The position numbers and the translations under genes are program-made. Of a stretch of 64,000 nucleotides of DNA, positions 1 through 16,589 are shown piece after piece; position 1 is the stretch's first letter; each line of letters opens with the position of its first letter. The notes beneath the pieces were generated by a model that was given only the letters and a program-made list of their open reading frames with translations, did not search any database and was not told the DNA's origin. The stretch is from Auanema rhodensis (Eukaryota > Nematoda > Chromadorea > Rhabditida > Rhabditidae), in NCBI GenBank assembly GCA_964057225.1, contig OZ059895.1, positions 18,505,688-18,569,687 of the forward strand, written 5' to 3'.

Positions 1-3000
1 TTGTAACAGTTTACTCGAATGCCGTAGAGATGATTTAAAAAAGTTATGGTTGGAAAACTCTCAACAAAAGCATGTTTGTGATATCTTGACCCAATTGTTA
101 GTTTATTCTTAATATTAGGTAATCTAGGTAGAATTTTAGAGAAGAACTGAAAGAAGCTCCTTTGAAAGTTGACATAGCTATGGCTGCTGGACAATACCAG
201 GAGGCTGCTCGATTAATTAGTGTATCACGTATGCTATAGCTTCTGTCCTTTTTATATTGCTGTACTTGTAGGTGAATTATTGGATGGAAAACTTTCTATA
301 ATTGAAGGTTTGAGTCAGTTAAGAAAGTCAATTTCTGAATCTGCTCAAGCGCTTGCTGAAAACATTATTCGAGAAATTTCTGTAATGCTTGTGGTAGATC
401 CTTTTGAAATTTTTGTAAGTTAATATTATTACATGGCTTCACAAACACTTTTTGTTTCATAGATGTTTGATGTTGTGTTAACCATGCCTCCACAAAGAGT
501 TCAAGAGTCAGAGCAGTGCCAAAAATTATACGAAAAAGTTTGTGGTTTAATTTGTTTTTGCTAATTATCTTATATAGGCTTCGTCTACTATCGAAAAACA
601 ATCTTTATCCTCAAGATTAGCATTTTCTGTCGCCGCATTAAGTGAACTGGAAGGAGATGCTATGGTTTTAGATAGAGTTCTAGCACTTTCAAGTTCTCAA
701 ATTCATAAGCAAGTAAGTTAATACGATTGGATAACTGAATAAAATATTAATGATTTAGGTAACAGCCACTGTGAATCTTATCAGGACTAAGGCTGCTATT
801 GATACAGGTGACAGAGCTCTAGACGGAGATCAAACTCATTTAACACAGTTGATTCAAATGGTACTGGATGTTTTATTACTTTTTGTAAACTTTCTGTATC
901 TTTTAGATTGTTCAACAAATACGAGAATGCAAAAAAGCGTACAGTGTCTTAGCTGAAATCGTTGCAACTTCAAACAATCAAAATCAAGTGATGACCTCCT
1001 TCTGGGATTCTGCTCAATCTGCAGTGGAGGTTTTCATATTGAAGATTAAGCAAAAGCAAATCAATTCTTTGTAGGCTCTCGTTTCTGATCATCTTGATAT
1101 AACTCCTTTGGCTACGAAAGATCCGTTGGAGTCCAAACGTCGATTATTCAGATTTGATGCTACTGCTTATGCTGGAACTACTACAGTGAATAGCTCTACA
1201 ACTCCGGTACAACATGAATCTTTTCATAATTTGCATTGTGCTAGTTTAGAATGCCTTAGTTGTTTGTTTGCCATCTGCTTATAATATGGTGCCAATGTTT
1301 CCTTGGTTGCGGGAGTTAATGGAGACCATAGAGAAATCTACAGGTGAACAACAGTGCAAGCTTAGGTGAGATAAAAATTCATTTTTTTTAAATTTTGAAT
1401 TCAAAAATGCCTTAGGCGTTTCACTCATTCCTTTGTAATGGAAATGTTTGTGGAAAGAGTAAAAGCGAACCTTGCCGAAAAGATCGAGGTAGCTCTGCGG
1501 TCCTCTGATGGTCACTCAGCCAGACTTCAGAACGTGGTATATTTAATTGCATGACTTATTAATGTCTTTATCAATTAAGAAGGTTTTGCCATCTTGTGAA
1601 AAAGTTCTTGAGCTTTGTAAAGAAGTTCATTCCTTAATTATTAATATGGATTTATACGCTGAACGTTTTGCTGCCATTTGGCTTCTTCTTCTTTCTGCAT
1701 ACAATGCAAATGTGAATCAAATGTACGAAAGGGTAAGGAAAACGTTTTTACTTTTGTTTACGAAATTTGGTGCTACAGACGACTTTGTCTTTGGGGGAAA
1801 TGGAAGGTGGAACATGCAGAAGAAAAATCAGTGCTGCTTGGGCTGCTGATGAAGACATATCACGTCTTTTGATGAGCTTACCGAACTGGCAAATGGCTGC
1901 GATTGATGTCACTGCGGGAACTCCAACTTCACCAATGATCGAAAGCGAACAGGTTTTTCAAATGTTTAAGCAAATATGTATATTCTGTCTAGGAAATCCG
2001 GCAGCGAAACGAACGCGAGTCTGATATTCTTATTGGAAATTTAGTTACTCAAAAGAAAATGGATAGAGGAGAACTTGTTACAGACATGGAAGATGTGCGG
2101 GCACTAGCTGCTTTGCATGAAAGCTTACGTTGGTTTGCTGTTGAGGTATGGAAGTTTTCAAATAAGTATTTATATGCTATTGTTCTAGGTTCGTAAGCTT
2201 GTTGGCAGTTTACCTAGGCCAATTGAAAAAAACCTTCGTGGATTTCTAGTTCAATTACGTTTAAAAGATGGCCAACAGCTGGAAAATGTATTTCATTTTT
2301 TTGTATTTTAGCCTCATTGTTGTAATTATTATTTTTAGGAGCCTGTTCTAAAAGTAATGGAGGAGTTTGTCCGTCAGTTAGAATCCATATCCGATACTTG
2401 TCTTCTTATGCTTCACTTAGAACTACGTGTTCATTGTTTTTTCCATTTACTCCCTATTGCTCGTCCTCGTAATTCTAGTGTTCACGAAGAAATAGACCAA
2501 GAGGTAATTAAGACAACAAACTGCTAGAAATCAACATTTATAGGTTGTTGATCTTGGACGAGATTTGCAGTCATTTCATCAGTTACTCTCCGGTATTTTA
2601 TCACAACCCAAACTTAGGTATATTTTTGATGGTCTTGGTCATCTATGCGCCGCTATATTTATTCATACTAGGTAAAATACTGTATTTTTATTTTTAAAAA
2701 TAATCATTATGTTAAAGTCAACATATGCCCCGTTTATCTGAAGCAGGTAAAAAGAGAATTTGCCGAGATGTCTGGGGTGTTCAGCAAAGACTATCCCAAA
2801 TTACTGGAAGAAGAGAAGCTGCTTTAGATAGAGCACGGGCTTTCTTTGAACTTCTTTCACACGAACCCGATAGACTTCTTGCCTTATTACCTGATAAACG
2901 ATCGCAGTTTAGCCCAATGGTCAGAAAATTTTCAGATTCTTTTAATTGAAAAGTTGTTTTCAGGAGATGAATCACTTAATATCGTTATCAGTAAGATCAC

Positions 3001-3080
3001 ATCCAATATTAGCGAACCAACCCGGTGCTTTGGATCAAAAGCTGAACCAGCTTTCAGCAATTTTAAAGCAAACTTCTTGA
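1..3080 (+). CDS. sec-8: Exocyst complex subunit Sec8/EXOC4 (3' part)
   Basis: Sec8 is a subunit of the exocyst, the complex that tethers secretory vesicles to the plasma membrane. The first exon reads in frame from base 2 and contains CRRDDLKKLW, matching the Sec8 segment CxRDELRKLW. Later exons give GKLSIIEGLSQLR, DTCLLMLHLELR, IFDGLGHLCAAI and a region beginning MPRLSEAGKKRICR, in the order of the Sec8 C-terminal half. Eighteen exons join in phase: 2-95, 140-219, 272-414, 463-537, 578-712, 759-860, 907-1029, 1075-1206, 1250-1365, 1416-1536, 1580-1732, 1779-1952, 1993-2145, 2189-2287, 2339-2503, 2544-2671, 2718-2919, 2964-3080. Introns are 40-52 bp with GT-AG ends. The 5' part lies left of the window. 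An AATAAA at 3223-3228 may be the poly(A) signal. The family call is firm; individual splice sites are inferred. Confidence 0.9.
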
Positions 3081-3452
3081 TTTTAATTCAATCAAATTCC
3101 TCTAATGCTAAATGTCCAGGTCTAATTACCTTGATAAGTTTTTCCAAAAGTGAATGTTTTATAAATTTTATAAACCTTGATCTGTTATAAATAACATAAT
3201 TATATTATAATTTATATCAAATAATAAATTATTTATTATAAATGTGTGCTTCTTTCACAATATAAAACCTGAAAATGAAAGCTAGAAATGCAATCTTCCG
3301 AATTAGATTTGCAAACAAATTAAATATCATGACTACCATTATTAGAACTGTTAAACTAAACTGCATTGTTTTAATATTCGCATAGTTCTTTCTAACTGTA
3401 ATCCCATTTTATAGTGTGCTCCAATAGTAGATCAGATCACTGTGGATACAGG
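3081..3452. other. Intergenic region between sec-8 and the inverted repeat
   Basis: AT-rich non-coding sequence. It holds the sec-8 3' UTR with AATAAA at 3223-3228. I see no RNA gene, hairpin or coding segment. It ends where similarity to the right arm starts, at 3453. Confidence 0.6.
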
Positions 3453-3655
3453 TCGAAGAATAGTTTTGATCTACCTGAAATGGGAGAGGTACTGGTTGAT
3501 CGAAAGAAACAAATCAGTTCATTCAGTTGAAGTGCAATGCACGGTATCTAGCTATTTAGTAAATAACAATTAAAAAATTGTTTCCTGCTATTATCTTCTA
3601 TTGTTGTTTTATGGAATCATCCTTCAGTTATTCAGTTTTCCTTGAGTTTAGGTAA

Positions 3656-5293
<1,638 letters not shown>

Positions 5294-5440
5294 AAATTTT
5301 TTTGCATTGAACATAATTTAAATAAAAATATACTTTCCTAATGATTTGCTATTATCATCATACAAACAAAATTTTAATTCAATCTGCTGAGAAAATATTC
5401 AAATTATGAGATTAAATAAGAGCCTAACAGAAAAGGGATA

Positions 5441-5605
5441 TTATAGGAAGGTTTTCTCACAACTATATAAAGCTAAACATATTTCTTCAGCATTTTCTCC
5501 TTTCTTGATTCTTTCAACTATTTCATCGATTTTGCCCTTGATAGCTTCCAAGCAAGGTGCATACAGAAAAGGTGAAGCATTGTTGCGGCAAAAGTCACTG
5601 ATAGC
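5441..5605 (-). pseudogene. Orphan exon 2 of saposin-like gene (5' end missing)
   Basis: This is the mirror copy of exon 2 of the intact saposin-like gene at 40203-40367. Its 54 coding residues hold four of the six saposin cysteines (DFC, APC, EIC, YSC). The copied segment also includes 24 bp of intron with the splice acceptor (5606-5629). There the copy ends and histone-array sequence starts, so no exon 1 or start codon exists on this side. In its present orientation it cannot encode the secreted protein. It ends convergently about 147 bp from the left eEF1A stop, as in the right arm. Confidence 0.9.
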
Positions 5606-5976
5606 CTAAGAAGAGAGTATGAAATATAAAGCTGAACTGTACAAATGGTAATATGTTAACTAGTTAGCTAAATCTCTCAATATATACATTATATTTATAT
5701 TTATATGTATAAATATAAATATGAAAAGAAACTGGAAAAATTAAAAATTAAAAACAATACAATACTAAGAATATTTAAATTTTCAAAACAACATTAGCAA
5801 GCAATGAAAATCTAAACAATCATATCATTTTGAAAAAAAAGAAAGAGCGGTTGTATTCAGCATCATTACTTCAACTTCTAATCAACAACAATCACATAGT
5901 ACAGATAAGTCATTCATTATTTTATTATTCAATCATATAAATTAATATGTTAACAAAAAAAAATTTGTATGTTTGT

Positions 5977-5992
5977 GGCCCTGAAGAGGGCC
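5977..5992 (-). promoter_or_regulatory. Histone mRNA 3' stem-loop of H4 (unit 1)
   Basis: On the minus strand this reads GGCCCTCTTCAGGGCC: a 6-bp stem and loop CUUC, 33 bp after the H4 stop. It is preceded by the AACCCAAC block that all four histone genes share. Such hairpins bind SLBP and direct processing of replication-dependent histone mRNA without a poly(A) tail. The loop differs from that of the other three genes, CUUU. It recurs every 3688 bp. Confidence 0.95.
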
Positions 5993-6025
5993 GTTGGGTT
6001 AGGTAGTTGTCACATGTTATACAAC

Positions 6026-6358
<333 letters not shown>

Positions 6359-6390
6359 CTATGTGTTGAAGACTGCTCCTAGCATCTCCC

Positions 6391-6400
6391 TTATATACTA
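6391..6400 (-). promoter_or_regulatory. TATA box of H4 (unit 1)
   Basis: The minus strand reads TAGTATATAA, 54-63 bp upstream of the H4 ATG. That would put the RNA start about 30 bp upstream of the ATG. The same box occurs in every full unit. The last H4 (39529) has an independent TACTATATAA at nearly the same distance. Confidence 0.75.
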
Positions 6401-6411
6401 GTGCTGTAGAG

Positions 6412-6458
6412 GTCACCGCGCAAAAACCCATTGTAATCGGCACCAAGCATATTGGCGC
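6412..6458 (-). promoter_or_regulatory. H4 upstream control block (unit 1)
   Basis: Contains plus-strand GTCAC...GCAAAAACCCATTG (6412-6433) and an E2F-like TTGGCGC (6452-6458). The first part is recognisable in the otherwise different promoter of the terminal H4 at 39606-39627, which suggests selection on it. The E2F assignment is inferred from the TTSGCGC core, and S-phase control is expected for such genes. Confidence 0.55.
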
Positions 6459-6869
6459 TTAATTTTGCCGCTCAATTCTAGAAATGTATATTTAAATTTT
6501 ATATAAGCGATAAGAAGAATAACATAAACAACTGTTTATTTGCGAACAAAGGTGGAATAGAAGCATGTAAGGCATTTGATATGATCACTTTTGTTGTTAT
6601 CAACATGAAAGCATAATTAATGAAATTCATAAAAAAATAATAAAGATGGATATGGAATATCAAAGACAGGGATTGTCCTTTACATAACACCGAAACACAT
6701 CATATCAATTAGCATTACATACCAAAAAAAAACAAAAGACAGACATAGTGCTTTTCGCTGAAACTAAAGTTATTTTTATCAAAAAATTGGTTAATGCTTT
6801 ATTTTACCAAGAACCTTTGTTTTTATTTATTATATTATAAATCATTATGAATACATCAAATTTAAATGT

Positions 6870-6885
6870 GGCCCTAAAGAGGGCC
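6870..6885 (-). promoter_or_regulatory. Histone mRNA 3' stem-loop of H3 (unit 1)
   Basis: The minus strand reads GGCCCTCTTTAGGGCC, with a 6-bp stem and loop CUUU, 26 bp after the H3 stop. Confidence 0.95.
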
Positions 6886-6911
6886 GTTGGGTTATGTAAC
6901 GTTTCAAGCGC

Positions 6912-7415
<504 letters not shown>

Positions 7416-7895
7416 TCACTATTTTGGTATTTAGACTATAAATATATTTAATCGGATCATAGCTACATAAGTAAAGTATTACAGTAATAAGGACAAAAAC
7501 TTAGTAATTGTAAGTTGAATGGAATGTAATAGTGAATTTGTATTAAAAGATTCACAGTTCCATTTAAAAAATAATTGTCTTCACACATTGTATAGTAAAA
7601 TTTCTGATTAGAATACACTTGACTAATTATAGATATTTCAACATCATTATAGCAAACATCTTTAAATGAACTAAATGAAACACTTGACAAGCGTTACTAA
7701 TCTCATAAGAATTACAACAATATTAATAAAGAAGCTCAAAAAAATTAACTATAAGAACAACCGATCAACTGCCATCTGTCTTAAAAATGAAATATCGATC
7801 AAAATTATTGAGCACCCAAGTTTGTTATAATAATTATATTATTTATATTACATGAAAAACAATAATAAATATATGAGAGAAAATTCTGTATTTGT

Positions 7896-7911
7896 GGCCC
7901 TAAAGAGGGCC
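7896..7911 (-). promoter_or_regulatory. Histone mRNA 3' stem-loop of H2A (unit 1)
   Basis: The minus strand carries the same 16-mer as the H3 hairpin, 28 bp after the H2A stop, preceded by the common AACCCAAC. Confidence 0.95.
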
Positions 7912-7939
7912 GTTGGGTTAGATGATAGCAGCACATCAT

Positions 7940-8323
7940 TTATTCCTTTTCTCCGGCAGTCTTCTTGGGGAGAAGGCTGGCTTGGATGTTTGGAAGAACT
8001 CCTCCTTGAGCGATGGTTACACCAGAAAGAAGTTTGTTCAACTCTTCGTCATTTCTGACAGCAAGTTGAAGATGGCGAGGGTTGATTCTGCTCTTCTTGT
8101 TATCACGAGCAGCGTTACCAGCCAATTCGAGAACTTCAGCGGCAAGGTATTCAAGAACAGCAGCAAGGTAGACTGGAGCTCCGGCACCAACACGCTTAGC
8201 GTAGTTACCTTTGCGAAGCATACGGTGAAGACGTCCAACGGGGAATTGAAGTCCAGCTCTTGATGAGCGAGACTTGGCCTTTCCACCGGTCTTGGCTTTT
8301 CCTCCCTTTCCACGTCCAGACAT
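7940..8323 (-). CDS. H2A: Histone H2A, unit 1
   Basis: Intronless 127-residue canonical H2[21 protein letters not shown], acidic patch residues in the [20 protein letters not shown] segment, C-terminus [11 protein letters not shown]. It has no SQ motif, so it is not H2A.X. The frame stays open for 39 codons upstream of the chosen start at 8323, but that sequence is unlike any histone and overlaps the promoter. A GC-rich element GCTCCGCCCAT lies at 8403-8413. The hairpin is at 7896-7911. Confidence 0.99.
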   Translation of the reverse strand: MSGRGKGGKAKTGGKAKSRSSRAGLQFPVGRLHRMLRKGNYAKRVGAGAPVYLAAVLEYLAAEVLELAGNAARDNKKSRINPRHLQLAVRNDEELNKLLSGVTIAQGGVLPNIQASLLPKKTAGEKE

Positions 8324-8402
8324 GATGATAGCTAGGGCAGAGTTGTTTAACTCGTTAGCCCAAAAGAAATTGCTTGCGAAGCATATAGAGTTTAGCAAGC
8401 AG

Positions 8403-8413
8403 GCTCCGCCCAT
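8403..8413 (-). promoter_or_regulatory. GC-rich promoter element of H2A (unit 1)
   Basis: Plus strand GCTCCGCCCAT, 80-90 bp upstream of the H2A ATG. It shares the CCGCCCA core with the H3 element but lacks the GGCGCGCC block. Confidence 0.5.
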
Positions 8414-8793
8414 ATGGACCATTGTCCCAATTCTCGCCACAGGTAAAAAATTGTATAGTAAAGATTACTATATAACCTATATAATATATTTAATTTTGAT
8501 TAAAAATGGTTACAATAGACTGCTTTCTTTTCAAAGCATTGTCTTTATATAGTCAAGCTGATTTAGAGCATACACAATTACAATGTTTTTCCAATAACCA
8601 TGCCCTGTTTATCTACATATTTAAATATCCTTTTTTAATATATATTTGTATATATTGATACATCTACCATAGTACATCAATAATATATCCTAACCATTAC
8701 AAGCAGTTCTGCCTGAAATCAAAAAAATAATACATTTATACATATTTATTATGACAATATTAATTTAATAATTCAACAAAATTAACTATATGT

Positions 8794-8809
8794 GGCCCTA
8801 AAGAGGGCC
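8794..8809 (-). promoter_or_regulatory. Histone mRNA 3' stem-loop of H2B (unit 1)
   Basis: The minus strand carries the same 16-mer as H3 and H2A, 32 bp after the H2B stop. Confidence 0.95.
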
Positions 8810-8841
8810 GTTGGGTTAGGTTGCAGCACAACTCTAACAAT

Positions 8842-9213
8842 TTACTTGCTAGAGGTGTACTTAGTGACAGCCTTGGTTCCTTCAGAGACGGCGTGCTTGG
8901 CAAGTTCTCCTGGGAGGATAAGTCTGACGGCAGTCTGGACTTCGCGAGATGAGATGGTAGATCTCTTGTTGTAGTGAGCCAGACGGGAAGCCTCAGCAGC
9001 GATGCGCTCAAAAACGTCATTGACGAATGAGTTCATGATGCTCATAGCCTTGGAGGAGATTCCGGTGTCAGGGTGGACCTGCTTCAATACACGGTAGACA
9101 TAGACGGAGTAAGATTCCTTTCTGGACTTTCTCTTCTTCTTGTCTCCGGTACGGCTGACCTTCTGGGTCTTAGCGGCCTTCTTAGCTCCCTTGGCGGATG
9201 GCTTGGGTGGCAT
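8842..9213 (-). CDS. H2B: Histone H2B, unit 1
   Basis: Intronless 123-residue H2B. The Lys-rich N-terminal tail ([15 protein letters not shown]) is followed by the conserved fold ([19 protein letters not shown]) and the C-terminus [17 protein letters not shown] with the ubiquitinated-lysine context. It is the first gene of the unit in the direction of transcription. A palindromic promoter element is at 9278-9289 and the hairpin at 8794-8809. Confidence 0.99.
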   Translation of the reverse strand: MPPKPSAKGAKKAAKTQKVSRTGDKKKRKSRKESYSVYVYRVLKQVHPDTGISSKAMSIMNSFVNDVFERIAAEASRLAHYNKRSTISSREVQTAVRLILPGELAKHAVSEGTKAVTKYTSSK

Positions 9214-9277
9214 AGTTATTGCTTCACTGACGAATCAAGTGGTATCGTACAACTCGGTAGCCTGACCTTTATGTTCA

Positions 9278-9299
9278 TTGGCGCGCCAACCACGCCCAC
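9278..9299 (-). promoter_or_regulatory. Palindromic GC-rich promoter element of H2B (unit 1)
   Basis: TTGGCGCGCCAA (9278-9289) is a perfect 12-bp palindrome made of two overlapping TTGGCGC half-sites, followed by CCACGCCCAC (9290-9299). It lies 65-86 bp upstream of the H2B ATG. The half-site matches the E2F core, so an E2F-type cell-cycle input is a reasonable inference. Confidence 0.6.
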
Positions 9300-9713
9300 A
9301 TTCCTAACGTCAATGAAAGCTGAACTGTACAAATGGTAATATGTTAACTAGTTAGCTAAATCTCTCAATATATACATTATATTTATATTTATATGTATAA
9401 ATATAAATATGAAAAGAAACTGGAAAAATTAAAAATTAAAAACAATACAATACTAAGAATATTTAAATTTTCAAAACAACATTAGCAAGCAATGAAAATC
9501 TAAACAATCATATCATTTTGAAAAAAAAGAAAGAGCGGTTGTATTCAGCATCATTACTTCAACTTCTAATCAACAACAATCACATAGTACAGATAAGTCA
9601 TTCATTATTTTATTATTCAATCATATAAATTAATATGTTAACAAAAAAAAATTTGTATGTTTGTGGCCCTGAAGAGGGCCGTTGGGTTAGGTAGTTGTCA
9701 CATGTTATACAAC

Positions 9714-10046
<333 letters not shown>

Positions 10047-10599
10047 CTATGTGTTGAAGACTGCTCCTAGCATCTCCCTTATATACTAGTGCTGTAGAGG
10101 TCACCGCGCAAAAACCCATTGTAATCGGCACCAAGCATATTGGCGCTTAATTTTGCCGCTCAATTCTAGAAATGTATATTTAAATTTTATATAAGCGATA
10201 AGAAGAATAACATAAACAACTGTTTATTTGCGAACAAAGGTGGAATAGAAGCATGTAAGGCATTTGATATGATCACTTTTGTTGTTATCAACATGAAAGC
10301 ATAATTAATGAAATTCATAAAAAAATAATAAAGATGGATATGGAATATCAAAGACAGGGATTGTCCTTTACATAACACCGAAACACATCATATCAATTAG
10401 CATTACATACCAAAAAAAAACAAAAGACAGACATAGTGCTTTTCGCTGAAACTAAAGTTATTTTTATCAAAAAATTGGTTAATGCTTTATTTTACCAAGA
10501 ACCTTTGTTTTTATTTATTATATTATAAATCATTATGAATACATCAAATTTAAATGTGGCCCTAAAGAGGGCCGTTGGGTTATGTAACGTTTCAAGCGC

Positions 10600-11103
<504 letters not shown>

Positions 11104-11627
11104 TCACTATTTTGGTATTTAGACTATAAATATATTTAATCGGATCATAGCTACATAAGTAAAGTATTACAGTAATAAGGACAAAAACTTAGTAATTGTA
11201 AGTTGAATGGAATGTAATAGTGAATTTGTATTAAAAGATTCACAGTTCCATTTAAAAAATAATTGTCTTCACACATTGTATAGTAAAATTTCTGATTAGA
11301 ATACACTTGACTAATTATAGATATTTCAACATCATTATAGCAAACATCTTTAAATGAACTAAATGAAACACTTGACAAGCGTTACTAATCTCATAAGAAT
11401 TACAACAATATTAATAAAGAAGCTCAAAAAAATTAACTATAAGAACAACCGATCAACTGCCATCTGTCTTAAAAATGAAATATCGATCAAAATTATTGAG
11501 CACCCAAGTTTGTTATAATAATTATATTATTTATATTACATGAAAAACAATAATAAATATATGAGAGAAAATTCTGTATTTGTGGCCCTAAAGAGGGCCG
11601 TTGGGTTAGATGATAGCAGCACATCAT

Positions 11628-12011
11628 TTATTCCTTTTCTCCGGCAGTCTTCTTGGGGAGAAGGCTGGCTTGGATGTTTGGAAGAACTCCTCCTTGAGCG
11701 ATGGTTACACCAGAAAGAAGTTTGTTCAACTCTTCGTCATTTCTGACAGCAAGTTGAAGATGGCGAGGGTTGATTCTGCTCTTCTTGTTATCACGAGCAG
11801 CGTTACCAGCCAATTCGAGAACTTCAGCGGCAAGGTATTCAAGAACAGCAGCAAGGTAGACTGGAGCTCCGGCACCAACACGCTTAGCGTAGTTACCTTT
11901 GCGAAGCATACGGTGAAGACGTCCAACGGGGAATTGAAGTCCAGCTCTTGATGAGCGAGACTTGGCCTTTCCACCGGTCTTGGCTTTTCCTCCCTTTCCA
12001 CGTCCAGACAT
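11628..12011 (-). CDS. H2A: Histone H2A, unit 2
   Basis: Protein identical to the unit 1 H2A. Hairpin at 11584-11599. Confidence 0.99.
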   Translation of the reverse strand: MSGRGKGGKAKTGGKAKSRSSRAGLQFPVGRLHRMLRKGNYAKRVGAGAPVYLAAVLEYLAAEVLELAGNAARDNKKSRINPRHLQLAVRNDEELNKLLSGVTIAQGGVLPNIQASLLPKKTAGEKE

Positions 12012-12529
12012 GATGATAGCTAGGGCAGAGTTGTTTAACTCGTTAGCCCAAAAGAAATTGCTTGCGAAGCATATAGAGTTTAGCAAGCAGGCTCCGCCCA
12101 TATGGACCATTGTCCCAATTCTCGCCACAGGTAAAAAATTGTATAGTAAAGATTACTATATAACCTATATAATATATTTAATTTTGATTAAAAATGGTTA
12201 CAATAGACTGCTTTCTTTTCAAAGCATTGTCTTTATATAGTCAAGCTGATTTAGAGCATACACAATTACAATGTTTTTCCAATAACCATGCCCTGTTTAT
12301 CTACATATTTAAATATCCTTTTTTAATATATATTTGTATATATTGATACATCTACCATAGTACATCAATAATATATCCTAACCATTACAAGCAGTTCTGC
12401 CTGAAATCAAAAAAATAATACATTTATACATATTTATTATGACAATATTAATTTAATAATTCAACAAAATTAACTATATGTGGCCCTAAAGAGGGCCGTT
12501 GGGTTAGGTTGCAGCACAACTCTAACAAT

Positions 12530-12901
12530 TTACTTGCTAGAGGTGTACTTAGTGACAGCCTTGGTTCCTTCAGAGACGGCGTGCTTGGCAAGTTCTCCTG
12601 GGAGGATAAGTCTGACGGCAGTCTGGACTTCGCGAGATGAGATGGTAGATCTCTTGTTGTAGTGAGCCAGACGGGAAGCCTCAGCAGCGATGCGCTCAAA
12701 AACGTCATTGACGAATGAGTTCATGATGCTCATAGCCTTGGAGGAGATTCCGGTGTCAGGGTGGACCTGCTTCAATACACGGTAGACATAGACGGAGTAA
12801 GATTCCTTTCTGGACTTTCTCTTCTTCTTGTCTCCGGTACGGCTGACCTTCTGGGTCTTAGCGGCCTTCTTAGCTCCCTTGGCGGATGGCTTGGGTGGCA
12901 T
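12530..12901 (-). CDS. H2B: Histone H2B, unit 2
   Basis: Protein identical to the unit 1 H2B. Hairpin at 12482-12497, palindromic promoter element at 12966-12977. Confidence 0.99.
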   Translation of the reverse strand: MPPKPSAKGAKKAAKTQKVSRTGDKKKRKSRKESYSVYVYRVLKQVHPDTGISSKAMSIMNSFVNDVFERIAAEASRLAHYNKRSTISSREVQTAVRLILPGELAKHAVSEGTKAVTKYTSSK

Positions 12902-13401
12902 AGTTATTGCTTCACTGACGAATCAAGTGGTATCGTACAACTCGGTAGCCTGACCTTTATGTTCATTGGCGCGCCAACCACGCCCACATTCCTAACGTCA
13001 ATGAAAGCTGAACTGTACAAATGGTAATATGTTAACTAGTTAGCTAAATCTCTCAATATATACATTATATTTATATTTATATGTATAAATATAAATATGA
13101 AAAGAAACTGGAAAAATTAAAAATTAAAAACAATACAATACTAAGAATATTTAAATTTTCAAAACAACATTAGCAAGCAATGAAAATCTAAACAATCATA
13201 TCATTTTGAAAAAAAAGAAAGAGCGGTTGTATTCAGCATCATTACTTCAACTTCTAATCAACAACAAGCACATAGTACAGATAAGTCATTCATTATTTTA
13301 TTATTCAATCATATAAATTAATATGTTAACAAAAAAAAATTTGTATGTTTGTGGCCCTGAAGAGGGCCGTTGGGTTAGGTAGTTGTCACATGTTATACAA
13401 C

Positions 13402-13734
<333 letters not shown>

Positions 13735-14287
13735 CTATGTGTTGAAGACTGCTCCTAGCATCTCCCTTATATACTAGTGCTGTAGAGGTCACCGCGCAAA
13801 AACCCATTGTAATCGGCACCAAGCATATTGGCGCTTAATTTTGCCGCTCAATTCTAGAAATGTATATTTAAATTTTATATAAGCGATAAGAAGAATAACA
13901 TAAACAACTGTTTATTTGCGAACAAAGGTGGAATAGAAGCATGTAAGGCATTTGATATGATCACTTTTGTTGTTATCAACATGAAAGCATAATTAATGAA
14001 ATTCATAAAAAAATAATAAAGATGGATATGGAATATCAAAGACAGGGATTGTCCTTTACATAACACCGAAACACATCATATCAATTAGCATTACATACCA
14101 AAAAAAAACAAAAGACAGACATAGTGCTTTTCGCTGAAACTAAAGTTATTTTTATCAAAAAATTGGTTAATGCTTTATTTTACCAAGAACCTTTGTTTTT
14201 ATTTATTATATTATAAATCATTATGAATACATCAAATTTAAATGTGGCCCTAAAGAGGGCCGTTGGGTTATGTAACGTTTCAAGCGC

Positions 14288-14791
<504 letters not shown>

Positions 14792-15315
14792 TCACTATTT
14801 TGGTATTTAGACTATAAATATATTTAATCGGATCATAGCTACATAAGTAAAGTATTACAGTAATAAGGACAAAAACTTAGTAATTGTAAGTTGAATGGAA
14901 TGTAATAGTGAATTTGTATTAAAAGATTCACAGTTCCATTTAAAAAATAATTGTCTTCACACATTGTATAGTAAAATTTCTGATTAGAATACACTTGACT
15001 AATTATAGATATTTCAACATCATTATAGCAAACATCTTTAAATGAACTAAATGAAACACTTGACAAGCGTTACTAATCTCATAAGAATTACAACAATATT
15101 AATAAAGAAGCTCAAAAAAATTAACTATAAGAACAACCGATCAACTGCCATCTGTCTTAAAAATGAAATATCGATCAAAATTATTGAGCACCCAAGTTTG
15201 TTATAATAATTATATTATTTATATTACATGAAAAACAATAATAAATATATGAGAGAAAATTCTGTATTTGTGGCCCTAAAGAGGGCCGTTGGGTTAGATG
15301 ATAGCAGCACATCAT

Positions 15316-15699
15316 TTATTCCTTTTCTCCGGCAGTCTTCTTGGGGAGAAGGCTGGCTTGGATGTTTGGAAGAACTCCTCCTTGAGCGATGGTTACACCA
15401 GAAAGAAGTTTGTTCAACTCTTCGTCATTTCTGACAGCAAGTTGAAGATGGCGAGGGTTGATTCTGCTCTTCTTGTTATCACGAGCAGCGTTACCAGCCA
15501 ATTCGAGAACTTCAGCGGCAAGGTATTCAAGAACAGCAGCAAGGTAGACTGGAGCTCCGGCACCAACACGCTTAGCGTAGTTACCTTTGCGAAGCATACG
15601 GTGAAGACGTCCAACGGGGAATTGAAGTCCAGCTCTTGATGAGCGAGACTTGGCCTTTCCACCGGTCTTGGCTTTTCCTCCCTTTCCACGTCCAGACAT
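15316..15699 (-). CDS. H2A: Histone H2A, unit 3
   Basis: Protein identical to the other H2A copies. Hairpin at 15272-15287. Confidence 0.99.
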   Translation of the reverse strand: MSGRGKGGKAKTGGKAKSRSSRAGLQFPVGRLHRMLRKGNYAKRVGAGAPVYLAAVLEYLAAEVLELAGNAARDNKKSRINPRHLQLAVRNDEELNKLLSGVTIAQGGVLPNIQASLLPKKTAGEKE

Positions 15700-16217
15700 G
15701 ATGATAGCTAGGGCAGAGTTGTTTAACTCGTTAGCCCAAAAGAAATTGCTTGCGAAGCATATAGAGTTTAGCAAGCAGGCTCCGCCCATATGGACCATTG
15801 TCCCAATTCTCGCCACAGGTAAAAAATTGTATAGTAAAGATTACTATATAACCTATATAATATATTTAATTTTGATTAAAAATGGTTACAATAGACTGCT
15901 TTCTTTTCAAAGCATTGTCTTTATATAGTCAAGCTGATTTAGAGCATACACAATTACAATGTTTTTCCAATAACCATGCCCTGTTTATCTACATATTTAA
16001 ATATCCTTTTTTAATATATATTTGTATATATTGATACATCTACCATAGTACATCAATAATATATCCTAACCATTACAAGCAGTTCTGCCTGAAATCAAAA
16101 AAATAATACATTTATACATATTTATTATGACAATATTAATTTAATAATTCAACAAAATTAACTATATGTGGCCCTAAAGAGGGCCGTTGGGTTAGGTTGC
16201 AGCACAACTCTAACAAT

Positions 16218-16589
16218 TTACTTGCTAGAGGTGTACTTAGTGACAGCCTTGGTTCCTTCAGAGACGGCGTGCTTGGCAAGTTCTCCTGGGAGGATAAGTC
16301 TGACGGCAGTCTGGACTTCGCGAGATGAGATGGTAGATCTCTTGTTGTAGTGAGCCAGACGGGAAGCCTCAGCAGCGATGCGCTCAAAAACGTCATTGAC
16401 GAATGAGTTCATGATGCTCATAGCCTTGGAGGAGATTCCGGTGTCAGGGTGGACCTGCTTCAATACACGGTAGACATAGACGGAGTAAGATTCCTTTCTG
16501 GACTTTCTCTTCTTCTTGTCTCCGGTACGGCTGACCTTCTGGGTCTTAGCGGCCTTCTTAGCTCCCTTGGCGGATGGCTTGGGTGGCAT
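16218..16589 (-). CDS. H2B: Histone H2B, unit 3
   Basis: Protein identical to the other H2B copies. Hairpin at 16170-16185. Confidence 0.99.
   Translation of the reverse strand: MPPKPSAKGAKKAAKTQKVSRTGDKKKRKSRKESYSVYVYRVLKQVHPDTGISSKAMSIMNSFVNDVFERIAAEASRLAHYNKRSTISSREVQTAVRLILPGELAKHAVSEGTKAVTKYTSSK

Noticed and set aside
7814-7824. ACCCAAGTTTG in each histone unit, matching 11 bases of the nematode SL1 spliced leader
   Set aside because: The rest of the SL1 exon, the GT donor and an Sm site are missing. An 11-base match in this much sequence is plausible by chance.
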